Shown here piece by piece: positions 18,316 through 26,209 of a DNA stretch of 64,000 nt. The translations under genes and the position numbers were made by a program. The notes beneath the pieces are model-generated. The model was not told where the DNA came from and did no database searches. It saw nothing but the letters and a program-made list of their open reading frames with translations. Source of the stretch: Deltaproteobacteria bacterium Ga0077550. Lineage in GTDB: Bacteria; Myxococcota_A; Polyangia; Nannocystales; Nannocystaceae. How positions within the stretch are numbered: position 1 is the stretch's first letter; every line of letters begins with the position of its first letter. The stretch is from the NCBI GenBank assembly GCA_001464385.1, contig LNFB01000238.1, forward strand, positions 1-64,000. The letters are read 5' to 3'.

Positions 18316-19114
18316 CTACGGACGACCCGGCACCAGGTCGTACGTGACGTTGACGCCGACGAGGAACGTGAGCAGCGTGCGTCGCTCGGGGTCGTCGTCG
18401 GAGAGCGTGCGCGTCGATCGCGGCCCGACCATCAGCCCGCCCCACAGCTCCGCGCCCATGCGCTGCTTGAACGGGAGCCGCGCCCCCGCGCTGAACAACC
18501 CCGAATGATGTCCCCACCGATCGCGCCCCTGGTTGCGCTCGCCGAAGGGTCGCGCGAAGTGATCGTCGCCGAACGTGTCGACCAACAGGTACTCCGCGCG
18601 ACCGAACACGCGCCGCCCATACGCCCCGAACCCGAGGCCACCGCCATACAACCCGCGGTGCACCGGATCGCGCGGCGACACGTTGCCCACCAAGATCCCC
18701 CGCGCATGCACGTACAGCGGCCGGAACACGCGCGCCCGGAGCTCCACGTTCAGCCCGAGCCCGAGGAACGTCCCATGCGTCTCACACCGCCGCTCCTCAC
18801 TCCGACACTCCTCCGTCCCAAACGTGTGCGGCCCGACGATCGGCCCCCCCGCCAACACCAACCGCGGATACCGCGGCCTCCCCACCTTCTTCGACTCCAC
18901 CTCGACCGCGGGCGCGCCCGTGGTGGACGTGGACGTGGACGTGGACGTGGACGTGGACGTGGACGTGGCCGTGGACGTGGACGTGGCCGCCGCCGCGTCC
19001 TCCTGCCGCCCGCTCCCCCTCGAACGCCCGCGGCTCCGCCCTCACCACCGCAGGCCCGCCCGCCCCCACGAGCGCTCCCACGATCACCGCGAACACCCCG
19101 CCATTCCCCCGCAT
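18316..19114 (-). pseudogene. exported beta-barrel-like protein, frameshifted
   Basis: The gene reads in two frames. From ATG at 19114, behind a purine-rich GAGGGGG, the first frame gives a clear signal peptide (MRGNGGVFAVIVGAL, cleavage after VVRA). The second frame gives a (Thr-Ser)n linker and a C-terminal domain of about 195 residues with beta-barrel-like strands (LGLGLNVELRARVF, SAGARLPFKQRMGAELWGG). Removing one base from the five-C run at 19015-19019 (five G on the coding strand) joins them with no stop. In the first frame the repeat would read His-Val, which is not protein-like. Either a sequencing indel or a recent mutation. Function unknown; the family resembles hypothetical outer-membrane proteins. 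Confidence 0.65.
18923..18986 (+). repeat. hexanucleotide GTGGAC tandem repeat
   Basis: About ten copies of GTGGAC with two GTGGCC variants. On the minus strand in the restored frame it encodes a Thr-Ser linker. Because the unit is six bases, gain or loss changes linker length but not frame. Confidence 0.85.
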
Positions 19115-19211
19115 CACCCCCTCATCCTGCCCAATCCCACGACCCTCGGCAAAGCCGCTGGGACGGTTGCACCCTTGCCGCCCCCACGCCCGCACGGCAA
19201 CGTGCCCGCCC

Positions 19212-19861
19212 ATGACCCCCGAGGCCTTCGTCCGCACCCTGGGTCGCCACCGCACCACGGCGATCGTCCGCGCCAACGAGCCCGAGCTCGCCGCTGCGGC
19301 GATGGCGGCCGCGATCGCCGGCGGCATCCGCATCGTCGAGTTCACGCTCACCACACCCGGCGCCTACGAGCTCATCGCCGAGTTCTCGCGCCCCCGCGGA
19401 GGTGAGGACGAGGTCGTCGTCGGTGCGGGCACCGTGCTCGAGCTCGCCGACCTCGAGCGCGCGATCACGGCGGCTCGCCAGTGTTCGACCCCGTCCTCGT
19501 CCGCGCGGCGATCGACGCGAACGTCGCCGTGCTCCCCGGCGTGCACACGCCCACCGAGATGCTCCAGGCGCACCGCGTCGGAGCCCCGCTCCTCAAGCTG
19601 TTCCCCGCGCCCGCCGGCGGACCCGCGTGGCTGCGATCGGTGCTCGCCCCCCTGCCGAACCTGCGCGTGGTCCCGACCAACGGCGTCGCCCTCGACAACG
19701 TCGACGCGTGGCTCGACGCCGGCGCGTGGGCGGTGGGCCTCGTCGCCGACCTGTTCCGCCCCGCGTGGCTCGCCGCGCGTGACTTCGACGCGATCACGGC
19801 CCACGCCCGCGCGCTGCGGTCCGCCGTGCAGGCCCACGGCCCACACCCGCACGCCGCCTGA
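19212..19861 (+). pseudogene. eda: KDPG/KHG aldolase, frameshifted by a small deletion
   Basis: Class I aldolase of the Entner-Doudoroff pathway that splits 2-keto-3-deoxy-6-phosphogluconate into pyruvate and glyceraldehyde 3-phosphate. The first frame from ATG 19212 gives RTTAIVRANEPELA, the Glu-containing IVEFTLTTPGA and VVGAGTVLE. The second frame, from about 19475, gives SPVFDPVLVRAAID, the Schiff-base Lys in LLKLFPAPAGGP and the phosphate-binding end VPTNGV. At the junction (about 19470-19478) the beta strand normally reading like RFVVSP is mostly missing, so roughly 10-13 bases appear lost, not one base. As written the protein would not fold. It could be a real deletion or an assembly fault. 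Confidence 0.75.
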
Positions 19862-19892
19862 GCTTCGGACGCCGACGTCGCGCCGACGATCA

Positions 19893-20279
19893 TCAGCGGG
19901 CGTTGGTGGGACCGAACAGGCCGCCGCACCACCAGCCGAGCGCCACGGCGACGACGCCGCCGACCAGGTGCGCCGCGCACTGCAGCGCGAGGACCGCCCA
20001 CCGCCCCGTCGTGGCCGACTCGTAGGTGAGCAACGCGAAGCTCGAGTAGGTGGTGAAGCCGCCGAGCAGTCCCGTGGCGAGGACGGTGCGCCACGGACCG
20101 CGGGGCATCGCGGCCGCGACCAGCCCGATCGCGAAGCAACCCAGGAGGTTGACCGTCAGCGTGCCGACGTGGGGCAGCCGGAACCCCCGCTCGTCGAGTG
20201 CCGTCGACAGGAGCAGGCGGGCCGCCGCCCCCGCGCCCCCGGCCACGAACACGCCCACGACCTCGCGCAGCTCCGGCAC
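19893..20279 (-). CDS. crcB: CrcB/Fluc fluoride channel
   Basis: A 128-residue four-span membrane protein that exports fluoride as a dual-topology dimer. The family signature is complete: the N-terminal GGAGAAARLLL, the Asn-containing TLTVNLLGCF and GLLGGFTTYSSFAL with the conserved Phe and Thr residues. It starts with GTG and has a TACCGT hexamer 7 bases upstream. I looked for a fluoride riboswitch in the 76-base leader and saw none. It converges on the broken eda gene. Confidence 0.95.
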   Translation of the reverse strand: MPELREVVGVFVAGGAGAAARLLLSTALDERGFRLPHVGTLTVNLLGCFAIGLVAAAMPRGPWRTVLATGLLGGFTTYSSFALLTYESATTGRWAVLALQCAAHLVGGVVAVALGWWCGGLFGPTNAR

Positions 20280-20286
20280 GGCGTCG

Positions 20287-20292
20287 ACGGTA
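20287..20292 (-). promoter_or_regulatory. -10-like hexamer TACCGT for crcB
   Basis: On the minus strand TACCGT lies 7 bases before the GTG at 20279, predicting an almost leaderless mRNA. Confidence 0.35.
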
Positions 20293-20343
20293 TCGCCTCC
20301 GCCCGCCCGCGGCCAAGCCCGTGTGTCACGGTCGGCTTCGGGC

Positions 20344-20349
20344 TATGCT
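20344..20349 (+). promoter_or_regulatory. -10-like hexamer TATGCT for the first FG-GAP lipoprotein gene
   Basis: TATGCT ends 6 bases before the ATG at 20356, so the transcript would start at the codon itself. Confidence 0.4.
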
Positions 20350-20355
20350 GAGGTC

Positions 20356-21762
20356 ATGGTTGGCCCTCGGTTGGATCCGTCGCTGTGGAATCTGAGCGCT
20401 CCGGTCGCATTGCTCACCGCGTGCGGATCGTTGCTCGCCTGCGGTCCGATCGTCGCCGAGGGCGACACCGACTCCGGCTCGGCCTCCGCAGATTCCACCG
20501 ACACCAGCGTGATGTCGGCGACGTCGCCGAGCACGACGTCACCGAGCACGACGTCGCCGAGCACGACGTCGCCCAGCACGACCACACCGACGGGCTGCGT
20601 CGTCGACGAGGACTGTCCGGCCAACTACCGCTGCGACAACGGCACCTGCTACTACAACGGGTACTGCTACGACGAGTGCTGCGACCCCGACTGTGGCTGG
20701 TACAACGAGTGCTACTACAGCTTCGATTGCCCCACCGGCTCGCAGTGCCAGTACAACCTCTGCTACACCCTCGAGCCCGAGACGATCTGCGAGTCGGTGC
20801 CGTTCGGAATCGGCTTCGAGATCCCGGTCGGCACCGGGGTGTACAGCATGGCGTTCATCGAGTCGGACGGGAACGCGGAGCGCGAGCTGCTGATCGGTGG
20901 GTCCGGGGTGACGCTGGCGCGCATCGACGGGACCACCGATCTCATCGACCCGGATCCGTTCGTCTACGACCTCGACGTCGGTGACCTCGACGGCGACGGC
21001 GATCAAGACGTCGTGATGGCCGACGGGCAGGGCAACGCGCCGCGCGTGCTGTTCGCGGGCAACGGCTGGACCGCCGAGGAGGTGCCCGCGGCAGCGGTCA
21101 CCGAGCGGGTGACGCTGGTCGACCTCGACGGCGACGGCATCCAGGAGATCGTGACCTCCAGCGGATCCGACGACAGCATCGTCTACCAGTACGGCGGGCC
21201 CGGCTCATGGGCGAGCTCCTACGCGTGGGGTCCGTCCTACTTCGTCGGCTCGGGGTCGCTCGACGGCGACCCGTTCGAGGACCTCCTCTACTCGGGCCTC
21301 GGCGTCTTCGCGACGTTCGGCGGCTTCGCGTTCGAATCGATGCAGCTCTACAACGGCGCCGGCAACGCGTTCCAGCGCGGCGCGATCGGCAACTTCGACG
21401 GGGTGGGCGACCTCGACGTCATGGTCACCGAGTCGGCCAACGGCGGCACCGTCGCCTCGATGTGGCCGGGCTCGGTGAGCCAGGGCAACGGCTGGTGGTC
21501 GAGTTGGTGGCCCAACCCGGTCGACGTCACCGCGGCCGCAGACATCAACGGCGACGGCTTCGTGGACGTCGTCGGTGGCGGCGCCACCGGGCTCACGATC
21601 GCATACGGCGGCGCCGAGCCCGACGGCATCGTCTGCGTCTCCAGCGTCCCGACGCCGTACGGCGCGTATGTGCTGGCGATCGGCGACATGAGCGGCGATG
21701 GCCGCCTCGACATCGCGATCTCCGACGGCGGCACTGCGTACGTGATGTTGCGGACCGACTAG
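20356..21762 (+). CDS. FG-GAP repeat lipoprotein, copy 1
   Basis: A 468-residue secreted lipoprotein. A signal peptide ends at SLLAC (Cys about residue 29), followed by a Thr/Ser/Pro linker with TSPST repeats and a Cys-rich module (DEDCPANYRCDNGTCYY and further Cys pairs, about residues 78-135). The C-terminal two thirds has FG-GAP/VCBS-like calcium-binding motifs such as DLDGDGDQDVV, DINGDGFVDVV and GDMSGDGRLDIAI, which form a beta-propeller in integrin-like proteins. The DExDCP module is common in myxobacterial secreted proteins. A paralogue follows 33 bases later; role unknown, perhaps adhesion. Confidence 0.82.
   Translation: MVGPRLDPSLWNLSAPVALLTACGSLLACGPIVAEGDTDSGSASADSTDTSVMSATSPSTTSPSTTSPSTTSPSTTTPTGCVVDEDCPANYRCDNGTCYYNGYCYDECCDPDCGWYNECYYSFDCPTGSQCQYNLCYTLEPETICESVPFGIGFEIPVGTGVYSMAFIESDGNAERELLIGGSGVTLARIDGTTDLIDPDPFVYDLDVGDLDGDGDQDVVMADGQGNAPRVLFAGNGWTAEEVPAAAVTERVTLVDLDGDGIQEIVTSSGSDDSIVYQYGGPGSWASSYAWGPSYFVGSGSLDGDPFEDLLYSGLGVFATFGGFAFESMQLYNGAGNAFQRGAIGNFDGVGDLDVMVTESANGGTVASMWPGSVSQGNGWWSSWWPNPVDVTAAADINGDGFVDVVGGGATGLTIAYGGAEPDGIVCVSSVPTPYGAYVLAIGDMSGDGRLDIAISDGGTAYVMLRTD
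20516..20585 (+). repeat. 15-base tandem repeat encoding TSPST
   Basis: Four to five imperfect copies of a 15-base unit (AGCACGACGTCGCCG type) code for the linker of the lipoprotein at 20356. A matching array is in the paralogue at 22017-22082. Confidence 0.85.
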
Positions 21763-21783
21763 CCGCGGGCCCGGCGGGCCTGC

Positions 21784-21789
21784 TACCGT
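21784..21789 (+). promoter_or_regulatory. -10-like hexamer TACCGT for the second FG-GAP lipoprotein gene
   Basis: TACCGT ends 6 bases before the ATG at 21796. The second copy may therefore have its own promoter despite the short gap to copy 1. Confidence 0.3.
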
Positions 21790-21795
21790 CACCAC

Positions 21796-23250
21796 ATGGC
21801 CTGCTGCGATGACCATGTGGTTGGATTGTCCTCGGGAGATGGTTGCGCGCCTCGGGTGGATCCCTCGCGCTGGAACCTCGGCCTGTCGGTGGTGCTGATG
21901 GGTGCCTGTGCCCCGATGATCGCCTGCGGGCCCGTGATCCCCCTGGGCGACACCGACGCGGGCACCGGCTCGGCGAGCGCCGAGACGAGCGACACGATCG
22001 ACGACGCGACGGCGACATCGCCGAGCACGACGTCGCCGAGCACGACATCGCCGAGCACGACATCGCCGAGCACCACCTCGTCGACCGAGTGCGTCGTCGA
22101 CGAGGACTGCCCACCGAACTACCGCTGCGACAACGGCGTCTGCTACTACGAGGGCTGCGCCGACGGCTGCTGCTACGACGACGGCTGCTGGTACAACGAG
22201 TGCTACTACTCGAGCGACTGCGCGCCCGGGTACGCCTGCCAGTACAACTTCTGCGAGCTGCTCGAGCCCGAGGCGATCTGCGAGTCGGTGCCGTTCGGGA
22301 TCGGCTTCGACCTACCGATCCCGGGCGGGGCCGCGAGCCTCGCGTTCGTCGACGCGGACGGCGATGCGGCGCGCGACCTGCTGGTCGGCGGCGCCGGCCT
22401 CACCCTCGCGCGCGTCGACGCCAGCACGTCGCTCATCGACCCCGCGAGCCTCCCGTCCGCGCTCGCCGTGCGGGATCTCGACGGCGACGGCGACGACGAC
22501 GTCGCGCTCCTCGACGTCCAGACCGGCGGACCCCGCGTCCTGTACAACGACGGCGCGTGGTCGGCCACGGATCTCCCGCCGGTCGGGACGTTCACCGCCC
22601 TCGCGCTCGCCGACACCTCGGGCGGTGGCCTGCCCAACGTCGTCGCCACCGGGGCGGAGGGCACGTTCGGGTGGCGCAATGCCGGCGCGGGCGAGTGGCT
22701 CGACCCGGCCTACCTCTGGGAGCCGTCGATCTCGCTGTCGTCGGGGAATCTCGACGGCGACCAGTTCGAGGACCTCGCGGTGTTCGGCTACACCGCCTAC
22801 GCGCTCTACGGCAGCGAGTCGAGCAACGCGGTCGAGCTCTACAGCGGGAGCTACGGCGGCGTCCGCCGCATCGCGGTCGCGAACTTCGACGGCACGGGCG
22901 ATCCCGACGTCCTGCTGGTCGAGTCGACCGGCGTGGGAAGTGTGGTCCGCGGTTGGGCGGGGCCGGTGCTCTCGGGGACGCCCGCCTCGTCCCGCTGGTG
23001 GCCCCACGCCGTCGACGTCATCGCCGTCGCCGACGTGAACCAGGACGGGTTCGCCGACGTGGTGGGTGGTGGCGCTGGCCTCAGCATCGCCTATGGCGGC
23101 GCCGAGGCCGACGGCATCGCGTGCATCGCCGAGGTCGCGACGCCCATCTCTCCGCTCGTGGTCGCCGTGGGCGACATGAGCGGGGATGGGCGTCCGGATC
23201 TCGCGATCTCGGATTTCAACACGGTGCACGTCCTGCTGCGCACCGATTGA
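21796..23250 (+). CDS. FG-GAP repeat lipoprotein, copy 2
   Basis: A 484-residue paralogue of the preceding gene with the same order: signal peptide with lipobox MIAC, Thr/Ser/Pro linker, Cys-rich DEDCPPNYRCDNGVCYYE module, then FG-GAP-like motifs (DLDGDGDDDVA, DVNQDGFADVV, GDMSGDGRPDLAI). The Cys-rich module is slightly shorter than in copy 1 and the propeller has diverged while its motifs are kept, so this is an old duplication under selection. The N-terminus has about 16 extra residues before the hydrophobic segment. Ends 13 bases from the convergent ligase gene. Confidence 0.8.
   Translation: MACCDDHVVGLSSGDGCAPRVDPSRWNLGLSVVLMGACAPMIACGPVIPLGDTDAGTGSASAETSDTIDDATATSPSTTSPSTTSPSTTSPSTTSSTECVVDEDCPPNYRCDNGVCYYEGCADGCCYDDGCWYNECYYSSDCAPGYACQYNFCELLEPEAICESVPFGIGFDLPIPGGAASLAFVDADGDAARDLLVGGAGLTLARVDASTSLIDPASLPSALAVRDLDGDGDDDVALLDVQTGGPRVLYNDGAWSATDLPPVGTFTALALADTSGGGLPNVVATGAEGTFGWRNAGAGEWLDPAYLWEPSISLSSGNLDGDQFEDLAVFGYTAYALYGSESSNAVELYSGSYGGVRRIAVANFDGTGDPDVLLVESTGVGSVVRGWAGPVLSGTPASSRWWPHAVDVIAVADVNQDGFADVVGGGAGLSIAYGGAEADGIACIAEVATPISPLVVAVGDMSGDGRPDLAISDFNTVHVLLRTD
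22017..22082 (+). repeat. 15-base tandem repeat encoding TSPST
   Basis: Four copies of the same 15-base unit as in the neighbouring gene, again in the linker. Confidence 0.85.
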
Positions 23251-23263
23251 TCCGAGCCCAGCG

Positions 23264-25048
23264 CTAGTCGCCGCCGCCCTCGTAGAACGCGGCGATGTCG
23301 GAGGCGTACTTCTGGTTCACGACCTTGCGCTTGATCTTCATCGTCGGCGTCAGCTCGCCGCCCTCGATGCTCAGCTCGGCCGGAAGGACCTTGATGCGCT
23401 TGATCGTCTGCACGCGGGCGAGGGTCTTGTTGATCTCCTCGACCTGGGCCATGAGCCACGCCTCGACCTTGGGGTCCTTCGCGGCGTCGGCCATCGTCTT
23501 CGCCGAGCTGCCCGCCTCGCGCAGGGTGTCCTCGAGGCGGGTCTCGTCGAGCGTGACGAGGGCCGCGAGGAACTTCTGTCGATCGCCGATGACGACCGCC
23601 TGCGACAGCGCGCCGATGGCCTTGAGCCGGCCCTCCAGCACCTGCGGGGCGATGTTCTCGCCGCCGGCGGTGATGAGGAGGTCCTTCTTGCGATCGGTGA
23701 TGCGCAGGAACCCGTCGGCGTCGAACTCGCCGATGTCGCCCGAGTGGAGCCAGCCCTCCTCGTCGACGGTCTCCTTGGTCGCGCCCTCGTTCTTGAAGTA
23801 GCCCTTGAACACGTGGCGGCCGCGCATGCAGATCTCGCCGTCCGGGGCGATCTTTAGCTCGGTGCCGGCCATGATCTTGCCGACCGATCCGGTCTTGTAC
23901 TTGTTCGGCAGCGAGATGGTCGCAGGGCCGGTGCACTCCGACATGCCGTAGACCTCCATGATCGGCACGCCGAGGCTGAGGAAGAACTCGAGCGTCGACT
24001 TGGAGATCGGCGCAGCCGACGTGACGCAGATGCGGCACTGATCGAGGCCGAGCGCGTCACGGACCTTCGAGAAGACCAGCTTGTCGGCGAGCCCGTAGAG
24101 CAGCGGCTTGCCCTCGCCCTTTTGCTCGGCGTAGCCGCCGGCGAGGCCCTGACCGCGGGCCCACGCGCTGATCTTCTTCTTGATGCCGGTGTTCTTCGAG
24201 CCGATCGCGGCCATCTTGGCCTGGATCTTCTCCCAGACGCGCGGCACACCGAGGAACATCGTCGGGCGGATCTCTTTGAGGTTGTCGCTGAGCTTCTCCA
24301 TGCTCTCGGCGAATGCGGTGCACATGCCGGCTGCCATCGGGCCGTGGAGCGACACCACCTGCTCGGCGATGTGCGAGAACGGCAGGTAGCTGACGACGCG
24401 ATCGCCCTCCTGCGTGCCGAGCATCTCGAGCGCCGAGCGCGACGTCCACGTGATGTTGTCGTGGCTGATCATCACGGCCTTCGGGTCGCCCGTCGTGCCC
24501 GAGGTGTAGATGTACGTACAGACGTCGTCGGGCTTCTGCGCGTCGATGCGCTTCTGCAGCACGTCGTCGGAGACCTTCTTGCCGAGCTCGAGGAACTCGG
24601 GCCAGCTGTAGACGTCGGCGTCGCTGTCGTCGCCGTACATCATCACGATGGCCTTCAGCTCGGGGAGTTCCTTGCGGACCTCCTTGAACTTGGCCAGCTG
24701 CTCGCGGTTCTCGACGATGACGATCTGCGCGTCGCTGTGCCCGGCGATGTACTTGCACTGCTCGGCGGAGTTCGTGGTGTAGATGCCGGCGGGACAGCCA
24801 CCGGCGTAGATCGCGGCGATGTCACCGATGGCCCACTGCGGGCAGTTGAACCCGATGATCGCCACGCCCTTGCCGGGCTGCAGGCCGAGCTCGATGAAGG
24901 CCTTGGCCGCGGTACGGACCTGGGACCGGTACTCGGACCACGTGGTCGTGTGCCACGTGCCGCCCTTCTTGTGGCGGAGCGCCGGCTTGTCGCCGTGCTT
25001 GGTCCCGGTCTCTTCCATCACCTGCATCACGGTGCGCTTGTCGGACAT
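23264..25048 (-). CDS. long-chain acyl-CoA synthetase (AMP-forming)
   Basis: A 594-residue ANL-superfamily ligase that activates fatty acids to acyl-CoA through an acyl-adenylate. Visible motifs: the P-loop-like YTSGTTGDPKAVMISHDN, the substrate and adenine motif YGMSECTGPATIS, the hinge GEICMRGRHVFKGYF, HSGDIGEFDADGFLRITDRKKDLLITAGGE and the C-terminal catalytic-lysine region near LTPTMKIKRK. Length and order match long-chain FadD/Faa-type enzymes. The ATG at 25048 has AAGGAG about 10 bases upstream. Confidence 0.93.
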   Translation of the reverse strand: MSDKRTVMQVMEETGTKHGDKPALRHKKGGTWHTTTWSEYRSQVRTAAKAFIELGLQPGKGVAIIGFNCPQWAIGDIAAIYAGGCPAGIYTTNSAEQCKYIAGHSDAQIVIVENREQLAKFKEVRKELPELKAIVMMYGDDSDADVYSWPEFLELGKKVSDDVLQKRIDAQKPDDVCTYIYTSGTTGDPKAVMISHDNITWTSRSALEMLGTQEGDRVVSYLPFSHIAEQVVSLHGPMAAGMCTAFAESMEKLSDNLKEIRPTMFLGVPRVWEKIQAKMAAIGSKNTGIKKKISAWARGQGLAGGYAEQKGEGKPLLYGLADKLVFSKVRDALGLDQCRICVTSAAPISKSTLEFFLSLGVPIMEVYGMSECTGPATISLPNKYKTGSVGKIMAGTELKIAPDGEICMRGRHVFKGYFKNEGATKETVDEEGWLHSGDIGEFDADGFLRITDRKKDLLITAGGENIAPQVLEGRLKAIGALSQAVVIGDRQKFLAALVTLDETRLEDTLREAGSSAKTMADAAKDPKVEAWLMAQVEEINKTLARVQTIKRIKVLPAELSIEGGELTPTMKIKRKVVNQKYASDIAAFYEGGGD

Positions 25049-25221
25049 CGCTGCGATCGTCTCCTTGAGGCCGCGTCGACGCCGGCCCCGCCTTCGAGGG
25101 AAGGCCGGAGGGTAGCAGCGAGTCAGCGATGCGCGGCACCACGCGGTGCGGTTCGCGGCGGAACGGCCACAAACGGCGCTCCGCGGGACTTGTCGTGCCC
25201 CGCGGCCGCGGGCCTCGCCGG

Positions 25222-25797
25222 TCAGCGTCGCAGCTTGCGAACGGCGGCGCGGCCGTGGTGCTGGCGGCCCTCCGCATCGGTGCAGTCCACCACCAGGGCG
25301 TCGATGCCGACGGGGATCCCGAGCAGCCGACGCGCGCGGAGGCGGCCGGTGGTCGCCCGGCAGTGGCGGACCTCGACGCCGTCCTCGCGCACGACGTCGG
25401 TGAAGACGTGGGCCCGGCCTTCGTCGTCGAGCTCGATGTCGAAGCTGAATTCCTTGTGGTCGCCGCGGAGCTTGAGGCTCCAGTCATCCGGCGCGTTCTC
25501 GATGGTCACGACGTCGACGTACTTCTTGCTCCGGGTCGAGAGCGGGCTGCGCTGGTCCGCGGCGCTGGTCTTGACCCACCACAGCCGCACGTCGGCCAGC
25601 TCGTCGGGCGCGGCGCTCGGCGTCCAGGCGTCGACCACGAGGTCGAACTCCGGCTTGCCGAAGTCGCGGTCGATGCGCAGGGCCTCGTGGTGGGCGAGCC
25701 CCTGCGGCGCGAGGGCGTCGCACGCGGTCTCGGCGTTGGGGAGGCCAGCGGTGAGCGGGGCGGTGGCGGAGAGGGCGAAGGCGAGAAGCAGCGACAT
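25222..25797 (-). CDS. secreted protein of unknown function
   Basis: A 191-residue protein with a short signal peptide (MSLLLAFALSATAPLTAG). The mature part alternates charged and hydrophobic residues in the manner of a beta-rich domain (DFGKPEFDLVVDAW, KEFSFDIELDDEGRAHVF) and has two or three Cys, one in VDCTDAEG. No family recognised. It lies 173 bases upstream of the acyl-CoA ligase on the same strand, probably a separate unit. Confidence 0.6.
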   Translation of the reverse strand: MSLLLAFALSATAPLTAGLPNAETACDALAPQGLAHHEALRIDRDFGKPEFDLVVDAWTPSAAPDELADVRLWWVKTSAADQRSPLSTRSKKYVDVVTIENAPDDWSLKLRGDHKEFSFDIELDDEGRAHVFTDVVREDGVEVRHCRATTGRLRARRLLGIPVGIDALVVDCTDAEGRQHHGRAAVRKLRR

Positions 25798-26209
25798 GGC
25801 GAGCAGTCCCCGGAGTTGGCAGCGGTCTTTACAACCCCCGTGCCAGTGATCGATCGCCGCCGAAGCGGCCTATCGTTACGACGATTCCCGAACCTGGCTG
25901 TTGCCGTTCGCGACGCAACGATCACGGACGAGGTGTCGATCTGTGGCGATTCCCGGACGATGTGTGTCCGGGGGTCCGTCGTGAGCGCCGTCACTGGCTC
26001 GGGGTTGGGCGGCGTGCACAGGGGGTCGAACACCGGCGGAGCCCGCGAGTGTCCCGGCGGGGAGGGACGTGCCGACGATCGCGGGTCGGGTGGCCCACGC
26101 ACCGGCCGGCCGGCCCGCCCACGGGCCGTCGGTGGCCCGTCGGCGGGCCGCGTCGAGGCGTGTCACTGGGCTTTCGCGCGGCACGACCCTTGCTCGGGCG
26201 CCCGCCACC
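25798..26209 (+). other. intergenic region, 412 bases
   Basis: The region between the divergent secreted-protein gene and comM has no supported gene. It contains the strong hairpin at 26112-26149 described separately and a comparatively AT-richer part near 25820-25960. Open frames through it have shadow composition. Confidence 0.5.
26112..26149 (+). promoter_or_regulatory. long hairpin in the comM leader
   Basis: An inverted repeat pairs 26112-26119 with 26142-26149 (8 bp) and 26121-26127 with 26134-26140 (7 bp), with one C-C mismatch and a 6-base loop. No T run follows. It lies 60 bases upstream of the comM start and could be an attenuator, an mRNA stabiliser or a dispersed palindrome. Confidence 0.5.

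Noticed and set aside
18923-18986. Phase variation through the GTGGAC hexamer
   Set aside because: The unit is a multiple of three, so copy changes cannot switch frame. The frame change maps to the neighbouring G5 run.
20280-20355. Fluoride riboswitch upstream of crcB
   Set aside because: The gap is only 76 bases, no conserved riboswitch core was visible, and a -10-like hexamer sits 7 bases before the start, leaving no leader.
20516-22082. CRISPR-like arrays from 15-base repeats
   Set aside because: Units are directly adjacent with no spacers, lie in coding frame and encode a TSPST linker.
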